The notes under the pieces: model-generated
Told to the model about the DNA's origin: nothing
Seen by the model: only the letters and a program-made list of their open reading frames with translations
Database searches by the model: none
Assembly (NCBI RefSeq): GCF_048537545.1
Contig: NZ_CP183220.1
Strand: one strand, 5' to 3'
From: Chania fonticola_B
GTDB taxonomy: Bacteria > Pseudomonadota > Gammaproteobacteria > Enterobacterales > Enterobacteriaceae
DNA length: 64,000 nt
Part shown: positions 8,375 to 17,200 of the stretch, piece after piece
How the letters are laid out: the number at the start of each line of letters is the position of its first letter
Numbering within the stretch: the first letter of the stretch is position 1
Program-made: the position numbers and the translations under genes

Positions 8375-9957
8375 GAATCTGGAAAAGCGTTTTAAAAAAT
8401 TCATGACCATAAATAGCAGCGTGACACATGCCCGTGTGGCGTGGCATAGCAAGATGTTATTGATGAAAATACCAGTTTTGATGTGTTTTTAATCTAAAAC
8501 CCATTTTTCAGGCGCACCTATCCAGAGCCGGTGCCTGAAGCCATCGTTTTTTCTCCATCCGCTGCAACCTGGCCGACAGTAACTCTGTCGCATGTCTGCC
8601 TGCCTCGGCGCCGGAAAATCGCAGCCGATCGCCGCACAAGATGCATTGGTACGGGTCGGTGCCCAGGAAGCCTTTCATCAACACCGCGAACCCGGGCCGT
8701 TTGGGCTTATCCCGCACCGTCATCGACAGCGCGTCGTAGACCTTCGCCAACAGTTGGCCCCTTTTGCGGTTGGCCAAAAAGCCGTAGTACCGCACCATCT
8801 TAAAATGCCGCGCCGGAATATGGCTGATATAGCGCTGCAGCATCTCTTCCTGGCTGATTTTTTGGCGTTTATATTGCTGCGTACGGTGATCGTAATACTG
8901 ATGGACCACGGCACCGCCGCGGTAGTGGCGCAGTTGTGAGGCCGCCACCGGCGGGCGTTTCAGGTACCGGCCCAGGTATTTCACGCTGCGCCAGGCGCCG
9001 CGGGTCTTTTTGGCAAAGTGTACCTTCCAGGCACGGCGATACTGCGCATGCAGGTAACGGTGCCACCGGTCTTCGTTGCGGATATGGCCGAGGCCCGGCA
9101 GGGCTCCGGGATTGATGCGCGTATAGTTGTCGCGCAGCAGGTGAATGACGGCGTTGCGCCAGATGGCTTCGACGGATTTCTTTTTAAAGAACAGCTGTCG
9201 CCAGACGTGGTGTTTGATGTCAAGGCCGCCGCGGGTGACGGAGACGTGGATATGTGGATGCTGATTGAGTTGCCGGCCGTAGGTGTGGAGCGCGCAGAAG
9301 ATCCCCACTTCGATACCCTGCTGGCGTGCCCAGCGGAGCATGGCGCGGGTGGCGCAGCGGAACAGGTCGTTGAGCAGCGGCCAGTTGTTGTTGAAGAACG
9401 GCCACAGCAGATGCGGCATGGTGAAGGTGATATGTTGCCAGTCGCAGTCGGGCAGGGTGTGCTGCTGTTCGGCAATCCACTGCTCAGTAGCCTTGAGGCC
9501 GCAACTGCTACAGGCTTTGGACTTGCAGCTCTGGCAGAAGAAACGGGCATGAGTACAGTCTGGCGATGCACAGCAGTAGCGTCGAACGCCCATGGCACAG
9601 GTGCCGCAGGCGAGCATGCGCTCGACGGCGAGTTTGGTCCAGTCGCTAAGCGTGTCGCCATGTTTGTCGAGATAGCGGCTCCAGCCATCGTCATGCTGGA
9701 ACAGCAGCTTTGCGGGTCGCGGAATATACATGGGGCAGAGTCTACAGGGCGGTAGCGGGCTGGAAAAGGGCGTCGGCGCTAGCCGGCTCACGCCACAGGC
9801 GTGCTCATTTTATGCGGGTGTCAACGCGGCGGTGTGGCATGTCCCACCGCGAGGGTCTTGGTGCGCTCAGGCGGCGCCGGCGTTGAGGAGAGGCTAGAGC
9901 TTAAAGACGGTTGAGGCAGCAACGCTGCCGTGCTCGCACCGAAGGTGCGCTACGTTC
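8367..9957 (-). mobile_element. IS91-family element, copy 1 (1591 bp)
   Basis: The same 1591-bp sequence, differing at only a few bases, recurs at 30295-31885; comparing the two copies defines both ends (ATGGTTAGGAATC... and ...GCGCTACGTTC). The left end lies directly after CTTG, the complement of CAAG, one of the two known IS91 target tetranucleotides. That marks the left end as the oriIS side, 3' of the transposase gene. The right end abuts a broken Tn3-family tnpA. Confidence 0.88.
8508..9731 (-). CDS. tnpA: IS91-family HUH transposase, copy 1
   Basis: About 407 residues from ATG 9731 (MYIPRPAKLLFQHDDGW); an in-frame ATG at 9791 would add 20 Pro-rich residues and is less likely. The N-terminus holds a Cys-rich zinc-binding segment (CGTCAMG ... 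CCASPDC ... CQSCKSKACSSCG). The HUH metal-binding motif is PHIHVSV, and candidate catalytic tyrosines lie around MVRYYGF. IS91 transposases nick one strand and move by rolling-circle transfer without target duplications. It appears intact. Confidence 0.92.
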   Translation of the reverse strand: MYIPRPAKLLFQHDDGWSRYLDKHGDTLSDWTKLAVERMLACGTCAMGVRRYCCASPDCTHARFFCQSCKSKACSSCGLKATEQWIAEQQHTLPDCDWQHITFTMPHLLWPFFNNNWPLLNDLFRCATRAMLRWARQQGIEVGIFCALHTYGRQLNQHPHIHVSVTRGGLDIKHHVWRQLFFKKKSVEAIWRNAVIHLLRDNYTRINPGALPGLGHIRNEDRWHRYLHAQYRRAWKVHFAKKTRGAWRSVKYLGRYLKRPPVAASQLRHYRGGAVVHQYYDHRTQQYKRQKISQEEMLQRYISHIPARHFKMVRYYGFLANRKRGQLLAKVYDALSMTVRDKPKRPGFAVLMKGFLGTDPYQCILCGDRLRFSGAEAGRHATELLSARLQRMEKKRWLQAPALDRCA

Positions 9958-11303
9958 TTTCTGATGAAAGGCAGCGGCTGGGGCGTATTCTGACGGAACG
10001 GCTTGATGACACCACATTTGCTGAGCTGGACACGCTTATTGAACGTGATGATACCCTTTCCCGGCTCGCGGTCCTCAGGCAGGATGCGCGTGACTTTGGC
10101 TGGCGCCAGATGGTACACGAGCGGGAGAAACGAGCCATCCTGGAACCACTGCATCACAAGGCCTGCGACATCCTGCCAGCCCTGAATATTTCTCAGCAAA
10201 ACCTGCTGTACTACGCAAGTCTGGCAAATTTCTATACCGTTTACGATCTCCGCAACCTGAAGCCTGAGCAGACCCGCCTTTATCTGCTGTGTTATGCCTG
10301 GATCCGGTATCGCCAGTTCAGCGACAACCTGGTGGATGCGATGTTTTTCCATATGAAACAGCTTGAGGATGAGAGCCGCAGCATGGCCAAACAACTCATG
10401 GCTGACGTGCAGGAAAAACACCGGCGCGAAACATCTAAAATCGGGCGTCTGCTGTCGCTTTATGTTGACGACAGCGTTCCTGACCCCACCACCTTTGGCG
10501 AAGTCCGCCGTCGCGCCTGGAAAATCATGCCACGGGAGGCGCTGAAAAACACCGCACAGCGCATGAGTGTAAAACCTGTCAGTAAACTGGCGCTGCAGTG
10601 GCAGGCTGTGGATGGTATGACAGCATTAATCCGGCGTCACCTTCGACCATTATACCTGTCACTCGACCTTACCAGCGTGGTTCAGGACAGCCCCTGGGCT
10701 GAGGCGCTGAGCTGGCTAAGAATGGTGTTCAGCAAAAAGCAGACGCTTTTGCAGCGACCACTGGCGGAATGCCCGCCGGAAACATTACCGAAACGCCTGC
10801 GTCCGTACTTGCTGGAGTTCGGTGAAGATGGCGAGCCCACAGGTCTGAATGCCGGGCGCTATGAGTTCTGGCTCTATCGTCAGATAAGAAAGCGTTTTCA
10901 GGCGGGTGAGTTCCACCTCAATAACAGTCTCCGCCACCGCCATCTTTCTGATGAACTGGTACCGGAAGGGGAACAGGCCGCGGTGTTGGCTGAACCCACG
11001 GTGATCACTATCGATAAAAGCGGTGCCAATACTGCGGCTCTGGCCGCGCTCAATGCCGACAAACCTGAAGAGGAAACCATTACCATCAGGCAAAGCAAGT
11101 ATCTGAATAATCTTGTTGAACAAGATCACCGTAATATCAAACGCCGGACACGATCCATGCTGGGATTCAAATCGTTTCGCCGGGCACAGACGATCCAGGC
11201 GAGTATCGAACTGCTCAACATGATACGAAAAGGGCAATATCAACATCCGCAAAGTGAGAGGGTGTTGTCACCTGCAGAACAATTTTATCTGTTGGCTGCC
11301 TAA
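9958..11303 (+). pseudogene. Chimeric frame: Tn3-family tnpA middle part fused to IS6-family transposase C-terminus
   Basis: Codons from 9958 to about 10996 match residues about 171-520 of the intact 1009-residue Tn3-family TnpA at 31911-34940 (LSDERQRLGRILTERLDD onward) at high identity. At 10997 the frame switches to the C-terminal third of an IS6-family transposase (PTVITIDKSGANTAALAALN ... FYLLAA). The shared base triplet GAA at the joint keeps the frame open, giving an uninterrupted 457-codon frame from ATG 9930, whose first codons come from the IS91-family end. It lacks the TnpA N-terminus and its last catalytic residues, and the IS6 N-terminus. It is a recombination product, unlikely to act as a transposase. 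Confidence 0.8.
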
Positions 11304-11355
11304 ATAACCGGCAGCACAACTTTTACTAGCTTCTCTACGCTAATGCGACACAACC
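10997..11355 (+). mobile_element. IS6-family element, 3' fragment
   Basis: Matches the end of the complete IS6-family copy at 22337-23148 almost base for base, including the terminal repeat CGCTAATGCGACACAACC. The 5' part is missing at the joint with the Tn3-family fragment. Confidence 0.85.
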
Positions 11356-11513
11356 CAATACCGGCGAACGCCCATGGCACCGGTCCCGCAGGCGAGCATC
11401 CGCTCGATGACAAGTTTGGTCCATTCGGGGACGACGTTGCCGTGTTTAGCGAGTAACTGACCCCAACCATCATCAATCTGGAAGAGGAGTTTTGCCGGTC
11501 GAGGTATGTGCAT
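11356..11513 (-). pseudogene. N-terminal fragment of a second, divergent IS91-family transposase
   Basis: Reading leftward from ATG 11513 gives MHIPRPAKLLFQIDDGW then about 35 more residues ending ACGTGAMGVRRYW. This is clearly related to the N-terminus of the intact IS91-family transposases here but with many differences, so it comes from a different element. It is cut off by the IS6-family fragment after about 53 codons. Confidence 0.75.
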
Positions 11514-11589
11514 GCACGGGAGTATAGCGAGCTACGATGCCTGAAGAAACGCATTCTCTAACAGAGTCTTAGCTCCCGCCGCAGGCGGG

Positions 11590-12216
11590 CTACCGTTCAG
11601 TTTTATGTTGCGTCCGGTCCCTGTCCTGGCCGCTGTTCTTCAGGCCGCCACTTAGCAGCCAGTGGTACAGATCGGTGTTACGGAGGAACCCCAGCTTGGT
11701 CATGGCACTGCGTTTGTGGGTGCTGACGGTCTTAGGGTTCAGGTTCATTTGCAGGGCAATTTGCCCGCCCCGCCACCCGCGCCCTAGGGCAGACAGAATT
11801 TGATACTCCCGTGGGGTCAGCACCTGGACACAGCGGGGGCATTTTCCGACCGGTGCGGTGATGGGAGGCTCTGCCAGTACCCGCTCCACATCCAGCAACA
11901 GCGTATTCACACTGATGTGGCGGTCAATCATGCCCCGTTCGCTCAGACAAGGCGCTCGGCTGTGCTGATGATGCCGGAACGTGTCCTGCACGGTGATGAC
12001 CCGTTGCCTGTCGTCGGCGTGGCGTTGTCGGCAGAACTGTATGCTGCGGCTGACGCCGCTCCCCTGAAAGAGCAGGGTGGCTTCGGTGCTGGCCTGTCCG
12101 GACACAAAACGCACCGGGGTGTGCCGACGCGTAAAGTGGTGGCGTAGCAGGGCCTCTAGTCCTAGGGCAAAAAAACGGTCGGTATCGAGAATGGCAATCG
12201 TGACGGTCTGTGTCAT
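11590..12216 (-). CDS. LuxR-type regulator linked to the pap-like fimbrial operon
   Basis: A 208-residue protein whose first 110 residues resemble a degenerate receiver or sensory domain (TIAILDTDRFFALGLEALL). Its C-terminal LuxR/FixJ helix-turn-helix is at about 138-190 (LTPREYQILSALGRGWRGGQIALQMNLNPKTVSTHKRSAMTKLG). It sits at the head of the fimbrial locus with a small membrane protein and a PapI-type protein, all on the minus strand. A GC-rich stem (CCCGCC/GCA/GGCGGG, 11575-11589) directly follows its stop. Likely a fimbrial transcription regulator; the signal is unknown. Confidence 0.8.
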   Translation of the reverse strand: MTQTVTIAILDTDRFFALGLEALLRHHFTRRHTPVRFVSGQASTEATLLFQGSGVSRSIQFCRQRHADDRQRVITVQDTFRHHQHSRAPCLSERGMIDRHISVNTLLLDVERVLAEPPITAPVGKCPRCVQVLTPREYQILSALGRGWRGGQIALQMNLNPKTVSTHKRSAMTKLGFLRNTDLYHWLLSGGLKNSGQDRDRTQHKTER

Positions 12217-12440
12217 GCGCCCTCCCGGTTGTCAGGAGAGGGCGGGAAGAAGCTGCCGTACGCCCTTGCCCCGTAGAGGGGCAGCCAGGCATCGCGGTGC
12301 AGCAGCAACTGCTGGCCAGCGATGAGGGCTTGAGCGGACACACCGCCGAGGATGGCATACAGAGCGGGCGTCCAGAGCAGGGACTGGGCGAGGATCAGGC
12401 TGGCGGTGAGGAGAATAAGAAGGTTAAGGGTCATGACCAC
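12213..12440 (-). CDS. Small membrane protein coupled to the LuxR-type regulator
   Basis: 75 residues with two predicted hydrophobic segments (LNLLILLTASLILAQSLLW and ALYAILGGVSAQALIAG) and a soluble tail. It overlaps the downstream LuxR-type gene by 4 bases (ATGA), so the two are probably translated together. The second fimbrial locus also pairs a small membrane protein (53680) with a LuxR-type gene (54183). I do not recognise a named family. Confidence 0.55.
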   Translation of the reverse strand: MVMTLNLLILLTASLILAQSLLWTPALYAILGGVSAQALIAGQQLLLHRDAWLPLYGARAYGSFFPPSPDNREGA

Positions 12441-12499
12441 AGCAGCATTCTCTGTTATAGAAGTGAAGGGGATATCGCGGTTGACGTTGCGGGTATGAG

Positions 12500-12826
12500 T
12501 TAATCTTGTCGCGGGTACCAGCGCAGGGAGTTGTTGACCGGCCCGTCGCTGACGATGACTAGGCCGAGTTTAACCAGATCAAGCAGTAACAGGCGGGCCT
12601 TGTAAATGCTGATGTCGTGCGCATCGGATATTTGCCGGGTCGTGACCCAGACGTCCTGTGGCGGAATAATCTGACCTTTCGACTGGCGGGGGATGAGGGT
12701 GCGTAGCGTTATTAATATATCGCAATATAAAGGATATTGCGATGTATGTACCGGGGATGAATGAAGGGTCATTGCAAATGTCTCCAGGCTATTGCCCATC
12801 ACAATAGACTGGGCGTTGTCGCACAA
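12500..12826 (-). CDS. PapI/FaeA-family fimbrial phase-variation regulator
   Basis: The C-terminal 55 residues (VWVTTRQISDAHDISIYKARLLLLDLVKLGLVIVSDG ... LRWYPR) match the winged-helix PapI/FaeA family. PapI proteins redirect Lrp between Dam-methylation-sensitive sites in pap promoters. The 108-residue frame is longer than PapI (77), so an internal ATG (residue 19) may be the real start. It is transcribed away from the major pilin gene, the same divergent arrangement as papI and papBA, and the spacer holds two GATC sites. Confidence 0.72.
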   Translation of the reverse strand: MCDNAQSIVMGNSLETFAMTLHSSPVHTSQYPLYCDILITLRTLIPRQSKGQIIPPQDVWVTTRQISDAHDISIYKARLLLLDLVKLGLVIVSDGPVNNSLRWYPRQD

Positions 12827-13339
12827 AATGCTTTCATTTGAGTAACACTATTATTGAATGCATGCGGGGTACGTTCATTGCTTCACGCAGATTAATCGGC
12901 GAATCAACAGTCACGCAGTCAGTACTGGAGACATTATATCAGTTACATAAAAAATGCGATCTAATATTTTGCGATAATGGACTTTAGCGATATAAAACAC
13001 TGAATCCATAATTTTAACGATCAGTTATCTCATTTGTTTTAAATTTATCGTCTAAGAACGAGCTGATGTTGTGTTTTTTTGTTTTTTTCAATTGCGGGCT
13101 TTTCCATTTTGTAAACATCTGAAATAATACCCCCCAGTTACAGAGGTGTCTTTTTGTGCTGCGACGTATTTCATGATTTTGTTTTTTATTTACGGAAGGT
13201 CTATGTCATAGAATTGGTCTTGCGTAATTAAATTTATGATTGTTTATTGTTGCGTGGCGCGAAATCACATGGACGTAACTTAATTAATGCAGGCCATTGC
13301 CTGACTATTTTTAATGCCACTCAAAAGGAAGTGTATTTT
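12827..13339. promoter_or_regulatory. Divergent regulatory region of the pap-like operon, with two GATC sites
   Basis: This 513-bp AT-rich spacer separates the PapI/FaeA-type gene from the major pilin gene. GATC occurs at 12958-12961 (GCGATC) and 13019-13022 (ACGATC, the exact PapI-response hexamer in pap), 61 bp apart. Pap has two such sites about 102 bp apart. No PapB-like gene is seen. The pilin ribosome site AAAGGAAG is at 13324-13331. Confidence 0.5.
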
Positions 13340-13876
13340 ATGTCCATGAAAATGAATAAAGCTCTACTGGCTGCGGCTGTTGTCTTCGGTATGTCTTCTC
13401 TGGCGCACGCGGATCAAGGTCACGGTAAAGTCACGTTCACCGGGTCTATTATTGATTCACCGTGCTCTATCACACCGGAGTCTATCGATCAGACTGTTGA
13501 ACTGGGTCAGATTTCCAATGCGGCCCTGAAAGACAGCGGTCAGTCCACGCCAAAGAACTTCGACATCACGTTGGAAGACTGCTCATTCGGAACGCCGGTA
13601 GCCAAGAACAAGGTACAAGTGACCTTTACTGGCATGGAATCTTTGGCGGGTAACGGTCTTCTGGGGATTACGGGTAATGCAAAAGGGGCCAGTATCGCTA
13701 TCATCCAGGCTGATGGGGCAGTTATTGAACTGGGTAAGCCAACCAATGCACAGACCCTGCAGGACGGTAACAACACGCTGAGCTTCGCTGCTTACATGCA
13801 GGGTGATGGCGCGACAGCGACCATTACTGAAGGTGACTTTCAGGCGGTGACTGACTTCACCTTGGCGTACAACTAA
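13340..13876 (+). CDS. Major pilin of the pap-like operon
   Basis: 178 residues: signal peptide ending SSLAHA, then a type 1/Pap-like pilin. It has the N-terminal donor strand (GKVTFTGSIIDSPCSI), two Cys forming the usual loop (about residues 41 and 81), and the C-terminal FTLAYN with the conserved penultimate Tyr read by the chaperone. ATG 13340 is chosen over upstream frames because it begins the signal peptide and follows AAAGGAAG. A terminator-like hairpin follows, as between papA and papH, giving an excess of major subunit. By position it is the papA equivalent. Confidence 0.93.
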   Translation: MSMKMNKALLAAAVVFGMSSLAHADQGHGKVTFTGSIIDSPCSITPESIDQTVELGQISNAALKDSGQSTPKNFDITLEDCSFGTPVAKNKVQVTFTGMESLAGNGLLGITGNAKGASIAIIQADGAVIELGKPTNAQTLQDGNNTLSFAAYMQGDGATATITEGDFQAVTDFTLAYN

Positions 13877-13917
13877 CCCCCTTTCATTTCCTTTATTTTA
13901 CATATTAGTGTGACTGT

Positions 13918-13945
13918 GCATGCGGGGTTCCCGCATGCCTTTTTT
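13918..13945 (+). terminator. Attenuating terminator after the major pilin gene
   Basis: Perfect 9-bp stem GCATGCGGG / CCCGCATGC with loop GTT, followed by CTTTTTT. It lies between the major pilin and the rest of the operon, so it likely limits read-through to the assembly genes. Confidence 0.8.
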
Positions 13946-13968
13946 AGCGCCACCCCCAAAAAGGAATA

Positions 13969-14511
13969 ATGGAAATGCACATGAAAAGAAAACCATTAAT
14001 CGTATTTTCCTGTTTTTTTTCATCCGTGTTATTTTCCGCGTATGCCGTCGGAGGCCTGGCCAACTGGGGACGGGTAAATATGCAGGGCAGTATTATCGAT
14101 ACCGCCTGTGCCATTGCTGTGGACAGCCGCGAACAAAGTGTCAATATGGGGGTTATTCCCGTGGCCGATATTATTCGTGATGGCCAGGGGCACAGCAAAC
14201 CCTTTTCAATCGACCTGATGAATTGCGTGCTCTACCGTCCGGGGAAAGAGGACTGGAAACATTTTAAGATCACCTTTGATGGTGACCCTGAAGGAGATTT
14301 ATTTGGTGTTCGCGGCAGGGCCTCTGGCGTGGGACTGCAAATTTCCGACAGCCTGGGCAACATCGCATCACCCGGAAAAGCCTTGCCCTTTGTCGATATT
14401 ATTCCCGGCAGCATGCAATTGAATTACTCCCTGAAATTGGTAGCCAATAACCACGCATTAAAATCCGGCGATTATTTTTCGTCAATTCGTTTCAAGCTGG
14501 ATTATTTCTGA
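13969..14511 (+). CDS. PapH-like minor pilin (fimbrial terminator/anchor)
   Basis: 180 residues with a signal peptide (MKRKPLIVFSCFFSSVLFSAYA) and a pilin fold with paired Cys (TACAIAV and MNCVLYR). Like PapH it sits between the major pilin and usher genes and is slightly longer than the pilins. In P pili this subunit cannot be donor-strand exchanged, ends growth and anchors the rod. The C-terminus is FKLDYF. ATG 13969, or the in-frame ATGs at 13975/13981, could start it; AAGGA lies at 13961. Confidence 0.82.
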   Translation: MEMHMKRKPLIVFSCFFSSVLFSAYAVGGLANWGRVNMQGSIIDTACAIAVDSREQSVNMGVIPVADIIRDGQGHSKPFSIDLMNCVLYRPGKEDWKHFKITFDGDPEGDLFGVRGRASGVGLQISDSLGNIASPGKALPFVDIIPGSMQLNYSLKLVANNHALKSGDYFSSIRFKLDYF

Positions 14512-14563
14512 ATACCTCGGGCACTGAGTCGGAAACGATTATTTAAAATAAAAAGGTAAGGAT

Positions 14564-17152
14564 ATGGGATTGTCACCAACAGGAAAACTGGTTCGATTCC
14601 AGGCAGTGGGGCTGTGTGTCTCGCTGGCACTTGGCACGCCGATGACCGTGGTCTACGCGGGAGACGACATTCAGTTCAATACGGATGTGCTGGATGTCAA
14701 CGACCGAAAAAATATCGACCTGAGCCAGTTTTCCCGTGGGGGTTACATCATGCCGGGGACCTACGGCATGGTCGTCCATGTCAACAAAAATGACTTTCCG
14801 GAGCAGACGATCCCGTTCTTTGCCCCGAAGGATGATCCGAGAGCCAGCCGGGCCTGTATCAGCACTGCACTGGTGAATGAGCTGGGCTTTAAGGCGTCGG
14901 CGCTCAAGGACCTGACCTGGTGGCATGGCGGCGAATGTCTGGATGAGCGTAGCGTGCCAGGCATGGAAATACGGGGCGACCTGGCGACCAACGGCCTGTA
15001 CCTCAACATTCCGCAAGCCTTCCTGGAATACAGCGACGATAACTGGGAGCCATCTTCCCGCTGGGACGAAGGCATCCCGGGATTGCTGTTGGACTACAAC
15101 GTCAACGCGCGCAGTCAGCAACAGCGTGGCGGCAACGTGAGTGGTAACGTGAGTGGTAACGGTACGGTCGGCTCCAACTTGGGTGCCTGGCGCTTGCGGG
15201 CGGACTGGCAGGCTAACCTCGACCACCAGACCGGAACGGGACAATCGACCCGCAAGCAGCTGGACTGGAGCCGGTATTACGCCTACCGAGCCATCCCTTC
15301 GCTGCGCTCGAAGTTGACGCTGGGCGAGAACTATCTGGATTCAGGCATGTTCGACAGCTTCCGCTTTACCGGGGCAAGCCTGATATCAGATGACAACATG
15401 CTTCCACCGAACCTGCGCGGCTATGCACCGGAAGTCACCGGGGTGGCGCGCACCAACGCCAAGGTAGTCATCAGCCAGCAAGGACGCGTGTTATATGAGA
15501 CGACCGTGGCCTCGGGACCGTTTCGTATTCAGGACATCAATGATGCAGTCTCCGGCTCGCTGGATGTGCGAGTCGAAGAGCAGGACGGCAGCGTGCAGGC
15601 GTTTGTGGTGAACACCGCGAACATCCCGTACCTGACGCGCCCGGGCGCGGTTCGCTTCAAGGTGGCAGCGGGCAAGCCATCAGACTGGCAGCACCATTCA
15701 CGCGGTCCAGTGTTTGGCACGGGCGAATTCTCCTGGGGGGTCAGCAACGGCTGGTCGCTTTACGGCGGCGTGCTGACCGGCGGGGATTATAACGCGTTGT
15801 CACTGGGTATCGGGCGTGACCTGATGGTGTTGGGGGCGTTGTCGTTTGACGCCACACAGTCGCGGGCGCGGTTGCCGCAGGAAGACGGCACGCTCAGTGG
15901 CGGCTCTTACCGCCTGAGTTACTCGAAGAACTTTGACGAGTACGACAGCCAGGTGACCTTCGCCGGCTACCGCTTCTCTGAGCAGGACTTTATGAGTATG
16001 AGCGAGTACCTGGACGCACGGTATCACGGCACCCGAACCGGCAACGGCAAGGAGATGTACACCATCACCTTCAACAAGCACTTCCGTGACTGGGGGCTGA
16101 GCAGCTACATCAATTACAGCCATCAGACCTACTGGGACCGGCCGGCCAATGACCGTTACAACCTGACGATGTCGCGCTATTTCGACGTGGATCGGTTCAA
16201 GAACCTGAGCCTGTCGTTGTCGGCGTACCGCAATGAATACAACGGCACCAAGGACGACGGGGCTTACCTCTCGCTGTCGATGCCATGGGGTGCCAACTCG
16301 ACGATGAGTTACAACACCACGGTGAACCGTAACGACACCACCCATCAGGTCGGGTACTCCGACCGGATTGATGAGCACAACAATTACCAGCTGCGCGCCG
16401 GCAGCTCTCGCAGCGGCGTGAACGTGAACGGGTATTACAACCATGAAGGCGACAAGGCGCGCATGAGTGCCAATGCCAGCTACCAGGAAAACCGTTATAG
16501 CGCCGTCGGTCTATTGATGCAGGGCGGGATGACGATGACGGCAAACGGGGGAGCATTGCACCGTACCGGGATGGCGGGCGGCACCCGGATGCTGATTGAC
16601 ACCAATGGTGTGCCGGACGTGCCGGTGCGTGGGTACGGCAGCACCACCAACACCAATGCCTGGGGCAAGGCGGTCATCGGCGATGTGAGCAGCTACTACC
16701 GCAACAAGGCAAGCATCGATGTGAACAAGCTGGGCGACAAAGCCGAAGCCACCAAGTCTGTGGTGCAGGCGACGCTGACCGAAGGCGCTATTGGTTACCG
16801 TCAATTCGACGTGATTGTAGGTGCCAAAGCGATGGCGGTGATTAAGCTGGCCGACGGCAGTGAACCGCCGTTCGGTGCCACGGTGATGAATGCCCGCAAG
16901 CAGGAAACGGGCATCGTCAACGACGGTGGCAGCATTTACCTGAGCGGCATCAACGCCGGCGACACTATGACGGTGCACTGGAACGGTGGCGCGCAGTGCG
17001 AGGTGCGCATGCCGACGCCACTGCCAGCAAACATGCTGATGAACACGCTGCTGTTGCCGTGTCATCCGCTGCGTGCAGGCACAGAGACTGAACAGCGGGT
17101 GAAGGACGCGCTACTGCCGGTGGCCACACACGAAGCGGAACGGGCGGCATAA
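14564..17152 (+). CDS. Outer-membrane usher, PapC family
   Basis: 862 residues, the normal usher length. A signal peptide (to about residue 32, VVYAGD) is followed by the N-terminal chaperone-binding domain (DVLDVNDRKNIDLSQFSRGGYIMPGTY). The middle is the long beta-barrel with plug domain (PPNLRGYAPEVTGVARTNAKV), and the end is the two C-terminal domains with a Cys pair (CEVRMP ... LLPCHP). The usher receives chaperone-subunit complexes and secretes the fibre. Ribosome site AAGGTAAGGAT. Codon use is CTG/GC-rich, the opposite of the adhesin gene at the end of this operon. Confidence 0.95.
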   Translation: MGLSPTGKLVRFQAVGLCVSLALGTPMTVVYAGDDIQFNTDVLDVNDRKNIDLSQFSRGGYIMPGTYGMVVHVNKNDFPEQTIPFFAPKDDPRASRACISTALVNELGFKASALKDLTWWHGGECLDERSVPGMEIRGDLATNGLYLNIPQAFLEYSDDNWEPSSRWDEGIPGLLLDYNVNARSQQQRGGNVSGNVSGNGTVGSNLGAWRLRADWQANLDHQTGTGQSTRKQLDWSRYYAYRAIPSLRSKLTLGENYLDSGMFDSFRFTGASLISDDNMLPPNLRGYAPEVTGVARTNAKVVISQQGRVLYETTVASGPFRIQDINDAVSGSLDVRVEEQDGSVQAFVVNTANIPYLTRPGAVRFKVAAGKPSDWQHHSRGPVFGTGEFSWGVSNGWSLYGGVLTGGDYNALSLGIGRDLMVLGALSFDATQSRARLPQEDGTLSGGSYRLSYSKNFDEYDSQVTFAGYRFSEQDFMSMSEYLDARYHGTRTGNGKEMYTITFNKHFRDWGLSSYINYSHQTYWDRPANDRYNLTMSRYFDVDRFKNLSLSLSAYRNEYNGTKDDGAYLSLSMPWGANSTMSYNTTVNRNDTTHQVGYSDRIDEHNNYQLRAGSSRSGVNVNGYYNHEGDKARMSANASYQENRYSAVGLLMQGGMTMTANGGALHRTGMAGGTRMLIDTNGVPDVPVRGYGSTTNTNAWGKAVIGDVSSYYRNKASIDVNKLGDKAEATKSVVQATLTEGAIGYRQFDVIVGAKAMAVIKLADGSEPPFGATVMNARKQETGIVNDGGSIYLSGINAGDTMTVHWNGGAQCEVRMPTPLPANMLMNTLLLPCHPLRAGTETEQRVKDALLPVATHEAERAA

Positions 17153-17200
17153 CCGCCACGCGCAGCGATAACAACGCGGTGCGGATTTAACCCACATGCA

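Noticed and set aside
8367..9957. GTTC at the right end of the IS91-family copies as a target duplication
   Set aside because: Both copies end in GTTC although their left targets differ (CTTG and GTTC), so GTTC belongs to the element; IS91-type elements do not duplicate targets.
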